In this document: one piece after another, positions 25,783 through 35,596 of the stretch | Layout: the number at the start of each line of letters is the position of its first letter | Numbering within the stretch: the stretch's first letter is position 1 | DNA from: Alphaproteobacteria bacterium 33-17 | GTDB taxonomy: Bacteria > Pseudomonadota > Alphaproteobacteria > Rickettsiales > 33-17 | Reading direction: 5' to 3' | Length of the DNA: 64,000 nt | NCBI GenBank assembly: GCA_001897445.1 | Contig: MKSX01000017.1 | Coordinates: 40,658 to 104,657 of the forward strand | Translations under genes and position numbers: made by a program | The notes under the pieces: model-generated | Databases searched by the model: none | What the model saw: the letters and a program-made list of their open reading frames with translations, nothing else | Told to the model about the DNA's origin: nothing

Positions 25783-26805
25783 TCAAATATTTATCAGTTG
25801 ATTTAAAATATTTGATAGCAGTTTTTTTCGCCATCCTTTATTAATTTTTTTAGAATTATCTTGAGGGTTTAAAGCAAAACTTATTAACTCCTCTTGAGTA
25901 GCAATTAAATGAGGCGGTAATTTTTTGATATTACAAATATAGTTGATCACTTGTTTTAAAAGACCTTTTAAATCAACTTTACCATTGAAACCCTTAATTT
26001 TTCTATATTCTTCATTAATATTTATTTTCTGATTTATAGGGAAAATCTCATCTAATTCGTTATTTCTAAAAATCTTATGGATAGACAGGCTTTTTATAAC
26101 ACTATCACTTAAAAGTAAACTTGGAGATATATCTAATTTTTTTGCTTCAATTTCTCTCCAGATAGTCAAATATCTTAAAACTCTATACTCTTTAATATTT
26201 TTTGGATTTGAGTTAATTCTAATCCAGATATTTCTTTCTTCTTCTAAGCTACACAAATAACTCATTTCCTCTAAAAGCCAGTCTTCTCTTTTTAAATCTT
26301 TGATTTTTAGAGAAAGATTTTCATAAATTTGCTCAAGGTATTTTACATCAAGTAGCGCATAATCAATATGTTTTGTAGAGAGCGGTCTTTTGAGCCAATT
26401 TGTATACTGCATGTCTTTGTTTAAAGTTATACCCAAAATTGCCTTACAAAGCTCAGCAAGACTCGGTGAATTTAGGTAACCTGTAAGCATTGCGGCAATT
26501 TGCGTATCAAAAATATTTTTTAAATTAATATTCAGCGAATGTTTAAGTGCTATAATATCCTGATGAGATGCATGGAAAATCTTAAGAATTTCCTCTGCTT
26601 CAAGAATATCTTTTAAAATACTGAAATCTAAGTCGGACAGACAATCAATTATAAATTCTGATCCTAAGAATGCTATTTGAATAGTGGATAAAATTGGAAA
26701 ATACGTAGTTTTTCTATAAAATTCAGTATCTATTGCGATTATTTTTGCTGATAACGCACTTTCTAAAACTAAATCTAGCTCTTCCTGAGTCTCTATTAAG
26801 GACAT
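25783..26805 (-). CDS. rnd: ribonuclease D
   Basis: A 3'-5' exoribonuclease for tRNA and stable RNA maturation, 340 aa. The DEDDy exonuclease motifs are in order: IIAIDTEFYRKTTY (Exo I, D and E), KIFHASHQDIIALK (Exo II, D) and HIDYALLDVKYLEQIY (Exo III, Y and D). An HRDC-like helical region follows in the second half (about 205-340). Divergent from aspS, with about 80 bases between the two starts. The length is slightly shorter than in E. coli, as is common in Alphaproteobacteria. Confidence 0.9.
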   Translation of the reverse strand: MSLIETQEELDLVLESALSAKIIAIDTEFYRKTTYFPILSTIQIAFLGSEFIIDCLSDLDFSILKDILEAEEILKIFHASHQDIIALKHSLNINLKNIFDTQIAAMLTGYLNSPSLAELCKAILGITLNKDMQYTNWLKRPLSTKHIDYALLDVKYLEQIYENLSLKIKDLKREDWLLEEMSYLCSLEEERNIWIRINSNPKNIKEYRVLRYLTIWREIEAKKLDISPSLLLSDSVIKSLSIHKIFRNNELDEIFPINQKININEEYRKIKGFNGKVDLKGLLKQVINYICNIKKLPPHLIATQEELISFALNPQDNSKKINKGWRKKLLSNILNQLINI

Positions 26806-26888
26806 TTTTTAAACTTTTTTGTGTATTTTTTTAAACTATCTGCTAGTATTACCAATCATATTATCAATTTCAATATATTTCGGTTATT

Positions 26889-28700
26889 ATGCATAAGTTT
26901 CGTACACATTCATGTGGTGAACTAAATAAGTCACACGTAGGGCAAAATGTTAAGCTTTCTGGTTGGGTTCATAGAAAACGCGACCATGGTAATATATTAT
27001 TTATGGACATTCGCGACCATTATGGTCTCACTCAGCTTGTAATTACTAATGAAGTAGATTTTTTAGATCTTGCAACCCATGCTAAATATGAGTCAGTCGT
27101 AACCATTACAGGTAAAGTCGTTGAGCGTTCTAAAGAGACAGTAAACGACACTCTTCCTACAGGCGCAATTGAAATCATGACTGAATCTTTCCAAATTGAG
27201 TCTGAAGCTGAAACACTACCATTCTCTGTAAATATTGAACAGGATTTGCCAGAAGAGTTAAGACTTAGATACAGATTCCTCGATCTTCGCCGTGATAAAG
27301 TTCATAAAAACATTATGTTAAGGCAAGATGTTATATCTTATATTCGTGAGCAAATGAATGCTTCAGGTTTTAGAGAATTCCAAACTCCAATTTTAACAGC
27401 AAGTTCACCAGAAGGTGCAAGAGATTACTTAGTTCCAAGCAGAATTCATCCAGGTAAATTCTATGCACTTCCTCAAGCTCCTCAGCAGTTTAAGCAATTA
27501 CTTATGGTATCGGGCTTTGACAGATACTTCCAGATTGCACCTTGCTTCCGTGATGAAGATGCAAGAGCTGATCGTTCACCAGGCGAATTCTACCAGTTAG
27601 ATATTGAAATGTCGTTTGTTGAGCAAGAAGATGTATTTAAGACTATTGAGCCAGTATTATATAATGTGTTCAAGAAATTCTCTAGTAAGCAAGTATTTGA
27701 ATACCCATTCCCACGTATTACATATGATGATGCAATGCTCAAGTATGGTGTTGATAAACCTGATTTAAGAAACCCTATTATTATCAGTGATGTAACTGAT
27801 ATTTTTAAGGGTTCTGACTTTGCAATATTTGCTAAAGCTATCGAAGGCGGATCAATTGTACGTGCTATTCCTGCACCGCAAACAGCATCTAAAGCTAGAA
27901 GCTTCTTTGATGGCATGAACGATTTCGCGAGAAGTCAAGGCTTCCCAGGACTTGGTTATATTATATTTGGCGAAGATGGCGAAGCAAAAGGACCTATCGC
28001 TAAATTCCTAAGCGCTGAAAAATTAAATACCCTCAAAGAAACTGCAGGTCTTTCTAATGGCGACGCAGTGTTCTTCTCATGTGGTAAAAAAGATGATGCA
28101 ATTAAGCTTGCAGGCAGAGCTCGTATTGAGCTTGGCAATCAGTTAGACCTTATTGATAAATCAGTATTTAAGTTCTGCTGGATTACAGATTTCCCATTTT
28201 ATGAGCTTAACGAAGAAACAGGAAATATTGACTTTAGCCATAACCCATTCTCTATGCCACAAGGCGGACTAGAAGTACTTGAAAATGCTAAATCAGTTGA
28301 TGACTTACTTGCAATTAAAGCATTCCAGTATGACATTGTATGTAATGGTGTTGAGCTTTCAAGTGGTGCGATTCGTAACCATAAGCCTGAAATTATGTAT
28401 ACAGCTTTCGAAAAAGTAGGATATACAAAAGAAGATGTAGATTCACGATTTGGCGGTATGATTAGGGCGTTTAAGTTCGGCGCTCCCCCACATGGTGGAC
28501 TAGCCCCTGGAATCGACAGAATTGTTATGTTACTTGCAGATGAGCCAAATATCCGTGAAGTTATCGTATTCCCAATGACTCAGCAAGCAGAAGATATTCT
28601 AATGCAGGCACCAAACTATGTAACAGATAAGCAGCTTAAGGAACTGAATATTCAGCTTTCCCCATCAGTTGCGAAAAAACTCGCTGAAAAGCAAAAATAA
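26889..28700 (+). CDS. aspS: aspartate--tRNA ligase
   Basis: Class II aminoacyl-tRNA synthetase of the bacterial type, 603 aa. The N-terminal OB-fold anticodon-binding domain ([20 protein letters not shown]) is followed by motif 1 and motif 2 ([20 protein letters not shown]), the bacterial GAD insertion domain (about 285-415), and motif 3 with [19 protein letters not shown]. Whether it is discriminating or also charges tRNA-Asn (with GatCAB) cannot be judged by eye. It is followed immediately by a strong terminator, so it is a single-gene unit. Confidence 0.97.
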   Translation: MHKFRTHSCGELNKSHVGQNVKLSGWVHRKRDHGNILFMDIRDHYGLTQLVITNEVDFLDLATHAKYESVVTITGKVVERSKETVNDTLPTGAIEIMTESFQIESEAETLPFSVNIEQDLPEELRLRYRFLDLRRDKVHKNIMLRQDVISYIREQMNASGFREFQTPILTASSPEGARDYLVPSRIHPGKFYALPQAPQQFKQLLMVSGFDRYFQIAPCFRDEDARADRSPGEFYQLDIEMSFVEQEDVFKTIEPVLYNVFKKFSSKQVFEYPFPRITYDDAMLKYGVDKPDLRNPIIISDVTDIFKGSDFAIFAKAIEGGSIVRAIPAPQTASKARSFFDGMNDFARSQGFPGLGYIIFGEDGEAKGPIAKFLSAEKLNTLKETAGLSNGDAVFFSCGKKDDAIKLAGRARIELGNQLDLIDKSVFKFCWITDFPFYELNEETGNIDFSHNPFSMPQGGLEVLENAKSVDDLLAIKAFQYDIVCNGVELSSGAIRNHKPEIMYTAFEKVGYTKEDVDSRFGGMIRAFKFGAPPHGGLAPGIDRIVMLLADEPNIREVIVFPMTQQAEDILMQAPNYVTDKQLKELNIQLSPSVAKKLAEKQK

Positions 28701-28703
28701 ATT

Positions 28704-28736
28704 AACAAAGCCCCGGGCTCAAATCGGGGCTTTGTT
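28704..28736 (+). terminator. rho-independent terminator of aspS
   Basis: A 12-bp stem AACAAAGCCCCG (28704-28715) / CGGGGCTTTGTT (28725-28736) with a 9-base loop, 3 bases beyond the aspS stop and followed by an A/T-rich run. Confidence 0.9.
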
Positions 28737-28829
28737 ATTATAACTTTATGTCGCATTTCATATCTGGGAAAATTCCTCGATATAAAACTCTATCTCTGTG
28801 AAAAACGCCAAATCGTTAGAGACAAGTTT

Positions 28830-29861
28830 TTACAAATTAGAAATTAACATGCATTTAAATAGCTCGCCCATAAGCTTAGGATGAGTCAGACGGGATAAAG
28901 CGTTATCGATAATTTCATATTTGTCAGGGTTTTTAGCAATTAAGGCTCTTGCCCTTAAACCTATTCCGTTAGTTAGCAAGAATCCTCCTTGGGTAGTTAC
29001 AGATGACTTGAATTCTTTTGGCAAAGAGTCCATCAGCATCTTGAAATCAACATGTGTGGTAATATCACAGCTTCCGATATTTAATAGCCAGTCAACCATT
29101 GTATGATTTTTAATAGCCTGCATTGAGAAAATATATTTTTCGTTATTTAAATAACCATAATCAAAAGTCAGAAAAAAACCTTTTTGAGACTCAAGTAATC
29201 TAGTTATATTTTTCAGATAATTAAGCGCATATTCAGGGTATTCAATAATGCCATTTTCGGGAACATTTTCATAATAAGTCAGGAAATCTTCATTTGCTTG
29301 TTTATACTCTATAAAAAGCTCATTTTGATCTGAATTAATATATGCTTCAAAGAAATTTTCACCTGTTTTTTTAAACTTTCTAATGGGCATTGCGTCAAAT
29401 AGCTCATTTGCTACTATAAAGCACGGATGTTCGGTTTTAACGTCTAATATATCATTTACATATTTTATATTATAGCCCGCTAGCTTTTTTTGCTGCACAG
29501 ACTTAAGCAAATCACTGTTATCGACCAAATAAATATCTGCGATGTTATCTTTAGGGATTATTTTTAATATATCGTTAAGTAAAGTGCCGTCACCCCCACC
29601 TATTTCAATTAGAGAAAATTTTGAAATATTATAAGAAAGCATCTTAGATAATCCAAACGCGCCTACAATCTCACCGAACATCTGAGAGATTTTAGGCGCA
29701 GTTATAAAATCCCCTTTATTTTCGAAAGGATTATATATTGAATAATATCCGTAATCCTTATCATAAAGTGCCATTTCCATTACGCTATCAAGCCTAAGGG
29801 GGTTTTGTAAATTTAACAGATACTTGTATAGACTTGATACGTTATCTTTGATTAATTCCAT
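28830..29861 (-). CDS. SAM-dependent methyltransferase of the MidA/NDUFAF7 family
   Basis: A class I methyltransferase. The family-specific start is present (PLRLDSVMEMALYDKDYGYY), then GDFITAPKISQMFGE, the SAM motif SLIEIGGGDGTLLNDIL and NELFDAMPIRKF. In mitochondria NDUFAF7 dimethylates an arginine of complex I subunit NDUFS2; the bacterial role is inferred to be similar. About 343 aa. Two starts are possible: ATG at 29861, or TTG at 29867, which is better spaced (7 bases) from a GAGGGG ribosome-binding site. Either start overlaps the end of coaX, so the two genes are coupled. Confidence 0.88.
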   Translation of the reverse strand: MELIKDNVSSLYKYLLNLQNPLRLDSVMEMALYDKDYGYYSIYNPFENKGDFITAPKISQMFGEIVGAFGLSKMLSYNISKFSLIEIGGGDGTLLNDILKIIPKDNIADIYLVDNSDLLKSVQQKKLAGYNIKYVNDILDVKTEHPCFIVANELFDAMPIRKFKKTGENFFEAYINSDQNELFIEYKQANEDFLTYYENVPENGIIEYPEYALNYLKNITRLLESQKGFFLTFDYGYLNNEKYIFSMQAIKNHTMVDWLLNIGSCDITTHVDFKMLMDSLPKEFKSSVTTQGGFLLTNGIGLRARALIAKNPDKYEIIDNALSRLTHPKLMGELFKCMLISNL

Positions 29862-30618
29862 AGGCAACTACAAGCCCCTCTAATATTAGGTCAGGGAAAT
29901 AATGATCGAACAATCCTGATTTATCAAAAAGACCTGCAATTCCGCCTGTCGCAATTACCAAAGCCTCTTCGTTTTCAAATAACTCTTTTTTAGTCCCTTC
30001 AATAATATATTTTATACTACCAAAATGACCATTAATTATACCTGACTGGACAGCTGCCTGAGTAGTTTTACCCATAAAAACAGATGGCTTTGTGATCTCA
30101 ACGCTAAAAAGCTTTTCTGCACTGCTCGATATAGCGCTCATTTGGGTTTTGATTCCAGGTATTATTGAACCACCTAAAAACTCTTTTTTACTATTTATTG
30201 TTGTTATAGTTGTTGCTGTACCCATATCAATAATGATGATATTTTGAGAAGGAAACTTATTTGAGGCAGCAATTGATGCCACCACTAAATCCGCCCCAAT
30301 TTCTGAAGGATTTTTATACTTATCAAGGATGATTCCTGTTTTGACACCAGGCTTTATTTCAAAGAAAATTGCATTAAAATATTTTTTTACCGCCGTTTTA
30401 ATTGTAAAATCAACTGACGGAACAACTGAACTTACTAAAAACGCTTCAATAGATTCAGGATTTATTCCTGCTTCACGTAAATATGTAAGTAAGAAAATTC
30501 CTAACTGATCTTCACTCCAGCCAATTTTTGTATTAATACGAAGCGTTTTAACAAAATTTCCATTATCATAAATACCCCCATAAATTTGAGAGTTACCAAT
30601 ATCTAAACAAAAAAGCAT
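29842..30618 (-). CDS. coaX: type III pantothenate kinase
   Basis: The first enzyme of coenzyme A synthesis, phosphorylating pantothenate. ASKHA-fold motifs are visible: phosphate-1 LDIGNSQIYGGIYDNG at the N-terminus, NPSEIGADLVVASIAA (catalytic Asp region), IIIDMGTATTITTIN (phosphate-2), GGSIIPGIKTQM and VIATGGIAGL (adenosine). 258 aa is the usual length. Between the MFS carrier (4 bases upstream) and the MidA-like gene (overlapping), so this is a three-gene minus-strand operon. Alphaproteobacteria commonly use this type. Confidence 0.93.
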   Translation of the reverse strand: MLFCLDIGNSQIYGGIYDNGNFVKTLRINTKIGWSEDQLGIFLLTYLREAGINPESIEAFLVSSVVPSVDFTIKTAVKKYFNAIFFEIKPGVKTGIILDKYKNPSEIGADLVVASIAASNKFPSQNIIIIDMGTATTITTINSKKEFLGGSIIPGIKTQMSAISSSAEKLFSVEITKPSVFMGKTTQAAVQSGIINGHFGSIKYIIEGTKKELFENEEALVIATGGIAGLFDKSGLFDHYFPDLILEGLVVAYGINQR

Positions 30619-30622
30619 TTAT

Positions 30623-31897
30623 TTACTCGTATAATTTAATCTTCTTGATAGCGCTTTTAAAAGCAACCAACATACTAACTGTAATTCCCAGCATTATATA
30701 AGCAGGCATCATTTTATCAAAATTTGCAGAATACTTTAAGATTATTGGCGTAAATCCACCAAATATAGACACGCTTAGAGCATATAAAAACATTACTCCT
30801 CTGCATCTTGCCTCATAAGGGAAAGATTTATACATAATAATACCGCACATTGTAGCGTTGACCCCTAAAAGACCGCCTAAAATAGCACATGCAACTTCAA
30901 TCAGCATAATATTCATACTCAAAATCATCATAAAAGCAGGAATAATAACCAAAATTATAGCATATATATTATTTTTCATAGCACCCACTAAACGAGAAGT
31001 CATATCTGAATATATCCCTGAAACTACAGAAAAAGTTGCCGTAGATACCAATGAAATTATAGTAAGCAAATATGCTTTGTCGCTTGATATTCCAAGACTT
31101 ACCATATAAGGGTTCATAAATGCGTGCAGCATATATGAAACGCTTCCTAGTATCGCACCAAGTGAAAAGACCGCCACAGATTCATATTTATATTGCTTAA
31201 GTATACCAACTAAATCCCAAATTTTAGCTTTTTTAGGTGTTGTATGTTGTTCATACTTAGCCTTAATCTGTTCACGTCTTAGCATAATTCCAACATAACC
31301 AATTAAGCTTCCTAGTAAGAATGGAAATCTCCATGCATTTTCATAGTCAGATACTGATGATAAATATCCCATTACCATTGCCATCATTACGCCTACACCA
31401 CCAGCAGCGCTCATTATGCCTGCAGTAGTACCTAATGATTTAGGATCAACTGTTTCCATCGCATAAATTTTAGCACCTTGGATTTCACCACTTGCACTAA
31501 TGCCCTGAAGTATACGAGCTAATATTAAAATTATTGGTGCAAAAATTCCAATTTTATCATATGTAGGTAGAAAGGTGATAGTAAGAGATGGAATCGCCAT
31601 AATTGCCATTGAAAGGTTTAGCATTTTCTGACGACCAAACTTATCACCGTACCATCCCCAAAATATAGAACCAAAAGCAGCAAATAAAAACGATATTGCA
31701 AATGTCAGCATTCCTAAAATAATAGATGTATTGGGATCACTTGCTGGGAAGAATTTTTGTGAAATAACCGAAAGCATTACTGCAAACAGTACATAATCAT
31801 AAAGCTCAAGCATTGTGCCTATTGCACAAAAGCTTACTATTTTGCTTTGTCTGGATGATCCAAAAAAATTTGATATTTTACTTACATTTAAGTACAT
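30623..31897 (-). CDS. MFS transporter (ProP-like metabolite:H+ symporter)
   Basis: A 12-helix major facilitator of 424 aa. The N-terminus GTMLELYDYVLFAVMLSVIS and the loop 2-3 motif GWYGDKFGRQKML are typical of the metabolite:H+ symporter (ProP/ShiA-like) branch, as is RILQGISASGEIQGAKIYAME. ProP-type carriers are multiplied in Rickettsiales and import host osmolytes or metabolites; the substrate here is unknown. It is the first gene of the operon with coaX and the MidA-like gene, and is divergent from the phosphatase gene with about 180 bases between. Confidence 0.87.
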   Translation of the reverse strand: MYLNVSKISNFFGSSRQSKIVSFCAIGTMLELYDYVLFAVMLSVISQKFFPASDPNTSIILGMLTFAISFLFAAFGSIFWGWYGDKFGRQKMLNLSMAIMAIPSLTITFLPTYDKIGIFAPIILILARILQGISASGEIQGAKIYAMETVDPKSLGTTAGIMSAAGGVGVMMAMVMGYLSSVSDYENAWRFPFLLGSLIGYVGIMLRREQIKAKYEQHTTPKKAKIWDLVGILKQYKYESVAVFSLGAILGSVSYMLHAFMNPYMVSLGISSDKAYLLTIISLVSTATFSVVSGIYSDMTSRLVGAMKNNIYAIILVIIPAFMMILSMNIMLIEVACAILGGLLGVNATMCGIIMYKSFPYEARCRGVMFLYALSVSIFGGFTPIILKYSANFDKMMPAYIMLGITVSMLVAFKSAIKKIKLYE

Positions 31898-32022
31898 AAC
31901 TTGGTACCTCGTATTTTATTAAAGCCCTGATATATAGATCTTTTGGCTTTATATAATTTATAACCCTGTGTTTATAAAGCCCCTATTTGACCTAATAGTC
32001 AATAATTTATAGCAGCAAAATG

Positions 32023-32051
32023 TTGAATATAAGCTTAAATTAATGTAAAAT
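32023..32051 (+). promoter_or_regulatory. sigma-70 promoter of the phosphatase gene
   Basis: TTGAAT (32023-32028), a 17-base spacer and TAAAAT (32046-32051) end 29 bases before the ATG at 32081, giving a leader of about 20 bases. Confidence 0.6.
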
Positions 32052-32080
32052 TAAAATATTAACTATTTAAGTTTATCTTT

Positions 32081-33955
32081 ATGCCAAACCCTGATAATTC
32101 TTTTAATAAAAGATATGACAATGCGATTATTGTATCGGATAAATACTTACAACAGCCCATGCAAGAACATGACTTTGAAAAGATCAAAAAGGATCTTGAA
32201 GACAAAGTATCGACCTGCATTACAAATGGTGCTTATTTAGAAGCATGTTATCTTTTGGATTGCTTATATGATGCTAACAGAAGCATATACAGGGAAACCT
32301 CCGAAGATGGTACCATCGAAATTAGAGATGCAACGCAAGCTATACCCATAGAACAGCAAAATGAAGGAAATTCACCTGCAAGGCTTCAGATTTTAAAAGG
32401 TATGATGGCTGCTATTGATGTTTCTAAGCTTGAATTAGATAGTGAAAAAGCAGTACCCTTAAGCCTTAAAATAAGAGATCTTTGTTTACTTGTTGAAAAC
32501 GAGATGCGAAAGCTTGAGAATCAGGCAACTACTGTAGAATTGCACAAACTTGTAGAAGAAACAAGAGGATCTATAGTGAAAGCATTAAATGATGCAGGTG
32601 TTGAAGAGGCTATGCAAAAATTCAATATAGCCTTACAATATCAAAATTTTAAAGACAAACAGCGCGATATAATACATGTATCAAGCTTAGAAACAGAAAG
32701 CGGCACCTTTAAAATTTCTGAAATAATGGTTGGCATAAGAGAACAAACCGCCAAACAAATAGACTTTCATGAAAGCAACTGGTTCAGAAAACTTTCTGAG
32801 TTTGAACAAAAAATTTATAGAATACATCATCCAGCAATAGTTAGTGGGGCAATAAAACCCACACAGCTTAGAAGCATTCCTGGAATACCAAACGCGTACA
32901 GCCACTTAGTTCGATCTTATTTAAATAAAGATACGCCTGAAAACCTTACAAAAATATATCATGCCGGAACATTAGTATCTCTGTCGCCTAATTATGATGT
33001 AAGATTTGAAATTTCTGATTTAAATCATGAACAATTAAAACAACATGCAGGTAATCAGGAAATTGTAGTAAATACTTTAGTGAATCCTAAAATAGTAGAT
33101 AGCGAAAAAGATATAGTAGCAATTTCTGCTATTCACTCAAAAAAACATGGAATTAGCTATTCCAATACTTCAACCAATCTTTTTAGAGCTGTCGGTGGTA
33201 ATGATACAGCTGCTATTGATGAAAATCTTAAAACAATAGCTTCAATTATAAGCGGCATTGAACCACAAAATGAAGAAGAAAGGAAAACCTTAGAAAAAAC
33301 AAAGAAATATTTAGAAGGTAAAAGAAGCCCCATTCAAATTATATTAAGCGTTATTCCAATACTTTCCTTGATTGTAAAATACATTTCAAATAAGCAAGCT
33401 GAGAAACTCGGAAAAGCCCTATCTAATATTGCAATTGATGAAGATAGCAAAGAAGTTCTACATTCAGCAATTAAAACCCGAAATTCATTTAATAATCTTA
33501 AGTTTGGCTCAGTTATTGGTAATATGCGCCAGAATTATAACTTAGATTTATCTAAGGAATATACATCTTTAGCCCACAAACAAGGTAAACTTCAGATGAT
33601 TACCTGCAAAAGCGGCAAAGACAGAACGGGTCAGGCTGTTTTTTCTTTTATTAAAAAGGAAGTTGATGAATATTGCAAAAAAAAGGACGTAAAAATTGAA
33701 TTAGCACAAATTTCTTCAGATATCGGAAAAACTGACAGCATGGGATATATGCCAGGTGGAATCGTTGCAGGTGGTGGTACAGCAGGAAGCTATGGAGTAA
33801 AACCTCTAATATTTAGCATTCAGCCCAATGATCGTAAGGAAGTAAATAAAATGATCAGAACTACTGCCAAATCTAATTTGATTGCAAAAAATGCAGTTAA
33901 AAATGCCCCTCAAATGAGTAGTTTAGAAAACAGATTAAAATTCAAATCAAAGTAG
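32081..33955 (+). CDS. CX5R phosphatase resembling SopB/IpgD-type inositol phosphatases; candidate effector
   Basis: A 624 aa cytosolic-type protein without a signal peptide. The C-terminal region carries a P-loop phosphatase motif C509-KSGKD-R515-TG, which is the active-site sequence of the SopB/IpgD and INPP4-like inositol polyphosphate 4-phosphatase group. The N-terminal two thirds have no family I recognise: helical, with a possible membrane-associating hydrophobic stretch (SPIQIILSVIPILSLIVKYI, about 422-441). A Gly-rich stretch (GYMPGGIVAGGGTAG) follows the active site. In known pathogens such enzymes are translocated and change host phosphoinositides. A role as a secreted effector here is inference. 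It has its own promoter and no operon partner. Confidence 0.7.
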   Translation: MPNPDNSFNKRYDNAIIVSDKYLQQPMQEHDFEKIKKDLEDKVSTCITNGAYLEACYLLDCLYDANRSIYRETSEDGTIEIRDATQAIPIEQQNEGNSPARLQILKGMMAAIDVSKLELDSEKAVPLSLKIRDLCLLVENEMRKLENQATTVELHKLVEETRGSIVKALNDAGVEEAMQKFNIALQYQNFKDKQRDIIHVSSLETESGTFKISEIMVGIREQTAKQIDFHESNWFRKLSEFEQKIYRIHHPAIVSGAIKPTQLRSIPGIPNAYSHLVRSYLNKDTPENLTKIYHAGTLVSLSPNYDVRFEISDLNHEQLKQHAGNQEIVVNTLVNPKIVDSEKDIVAISAIHSKKHGISYSNTSTNLFRAVGGNDTAAIDENLKTIASIISGIEPQNEEERKTLEKTKKYLEGKRSPIQIILSVIPILSLIVKYISNKQAEKLGKALSNIAIDEDSKEVLHSAIKTRNSFNNLKFGSVIGNMRQNYNLDLSKEYTSLAHKQGKLQMITCKSGKDRTGQAVFSFIKKEVDEYCKKKDVKIELAQISSDIGKTDSMGYMPGGIVAGGGTAGSYGVKPLIFSIQPNDRKEVNKMIRTTAKSNLIAKNAVKNAPQMSSLENRLKFKSK

Positions 33956-34044
33956 ATAAGCACGAAAAAGCTAGAATATTACTTGCAGAATTTACAATAA
34001 TCAATAAGATATCTGGTAATTCATATTGTTTTTTGTAGTTTGCG

Positions 34045-34650
34045 ATGGAAATACTTTTAAACTTGATTAAATGGCTTGTAGATTTTGCCCATAGCACTGG
34101 TTATCTAGGCATTTTTATCATGACATTTCTTGAAAGTACTTTCCTGCCGATTCCTAGCGAAATTACCATGATTCCTGCGGGTTACTTAATTTATCAGGAT
34201 GTAATGAATCCTTTTGCAGTACTTGCAAGTTCAATTTCAGGCACTATCCTTGGTTCATGTTTTAGTTACTTTATTGCTCTTAAATATGGCAGAATGCTAA
34301 TTATTAAGTTTGGCAAATATTTTTTCATGAACGAAGACAAGCTTAAAAAAATTGAAGATTTTTTTGCTAAACATGGCTCTATTTCTACATTTACAGGCAG
34401 GTTAATTCCTGGAGTAAGGCATTTTATATCTTTTCCTGCTGGGCTTGCGAAAATGAACCTTACTAAGTTTTGCTTATATACCAGCGCTGGAGGAAGCCTG
34501 TGGGTTATTACCCTGCTTGCACTGGGATATAAAATCGGCGAGAACGAAGAACTTATTTCTGAATGGATTACAATAATAACAATTGCTATGCTAGCTTTAT
34601 GCTCAGTATTTGCAGCTTGGTATATTAAAAAAAATAGTGGTAAAAAATGA
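34045..34650 (+). CDS. DedA family membrane protein
   Basis: A 201 aa inner-membrane protein of the DedA/VTT superfamily, implicated in lipid-carrier flipping and membrane homeostasis. Landmarks are FLESTFLPIPSEITMIPAGY with the acidic residue and re-entrant hairpin, and the second signature GRLIPGVRHFISFPAGLAKM with its essential arginines, followed by the terminal membrane helices. Its stop overlaps the next gene's start by 4 bases (ATGA). Confidence 0.92.
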   Translation: MEILLNLIKWLVDFAHSTGYLGIFIMTFLESTFLPIPSEITMIPAGYLIYQDVMNPFAVLASSISGTILGSCFSYFIALKYGRMLIIKFGKYFFMNEDKLKKIEDFFAKHGSISTFTGRLIPGVRHFISFPAGLAKMNLTKFCLYTSAGGSLWVITLLALGYKIGENEELISEWITIITIAMLALCSVFAAWYIKKNSGKK

Positions 34651-35579
34651 GTAATAGACTATATAATATTTTCTTATTTATCGGCAGCATATTTTTCATT
34701 TATTTCTTCATTAGCAGCACAAATCCTAAAACCATAGATAACACAAAAACAGCCATAAAATCACCTTTAGCTCCTGAAATTCCTGAGAATCAAAAAAAGG
34801 AAATCGAATCAAGGGAAAACTTTTTAGAGAGAAAAGTTGCAGGAATTATGGCTTCTTTTGCTGAAACAAGCCAAGGCAAACAATTCTTATCTACAATCAT
34901 TAAACCCGCAGATCCTACTATAGCTTCAGAAAATACAAATGTCGTTCAGCTACCAAAAGGCTTTGGACAATATGAAATCCTCACTTATGGATCTGGTAAA
35001 AAACCTGAGTGTGGTGATAAAATTAAGCTTTATGACGTTAAAAACAAAAAATACTATGATTATATTTTAGGCAATAATAAATTTAAACCCAACTATGATT
35101 CAATTATTAGCATTATGAGTTTAGGTGAAATAAGAAAAGTTATGAAATCTGGCGAAGAAGACTTTACTATTAAACTTACAGATATTATTTCTAATAATGA
35201 AAAACCTATTATAAGATTTCACCAAAAACCTGTAGCGGCAAAACTTGCATGCGGTGCTTCAGTGATAATAAATTTCAACATTAAAACCTCCGATAATAAG
35301 TATGTTTTTGTTATGGAAGATTTTATTAAAAGCAATAATAATTCAATAACTCATAATCAACTTACTCTAGACTTAACGCCTTCTAGTTTAAATACAAAAA
35401 TTTTAAGGTCGTTGATTGATGGTGGCGTAAATAATGTTAGTTACTTAATATTAAAAAGAGAAGAAATCTTACCATTACTTAAAATACACCCATTTAACAT
35501 GGTAAAATCTCTTCCAGTTGATGATTTTTATGCGCTTGAATACACAGTACTTGGCTATAAAGACCAGGTTGAAAACTAA
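34647..35579 (+). CDS. membrane-anchored protein of unknown function (FKBP-reminiscent segments)
   Basis: 310 aa with an N-terminal membrane anchor (about 5-23, IFLFIGSIFFIYFFISS) and no other membrane segment, so mostly periplasmic. The segment YEILTYGSGKKPECGDKIKL resembles the opening strand of FKBP-type peptidyl-prolyl isomerases (G-x-G-x-x-P-x-x-G-D), and a second G-A-S-V-I-I-N-F-N segment could be another copy. The catalytic aromatic pocket is not recognisable. It may therefore be a degenerate FKBP-like domain or unrelated. Coupled to dedA upstream; the NlpC/P60-like lipoprotein gene begins 17 bases downstream. Confidence 0.6.
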   Translation: MSNRLYNIFLFIGSIFFIYFFISSTNPKTIDNTKTAIKSPLAPEIPENQKKEIESRENFLERKVAGIMASFAETSQGKQFLSTIIKPADPTIASENTNVVQLPKGFGQYEILTYGSGKKPECGDKIKLYDVKNKKYYDYILGNNKFKPNYDSIISIMSLGEIRKVMKSGEEDFTIKLTDIISNNEKPIIRFHQKPVAAKLACGASVIINFNIKTSDNKYVFVMEDFIKSNNNSITHNQLTLDLTPSSLNTKILRSLIDGGVNNVSYLILKREEILPLLKIHPFNMVKSLPVDDFYALEYTVLGYKDQVEN

Positions 35580-35596
35580 CTTATTATAGATTCATT

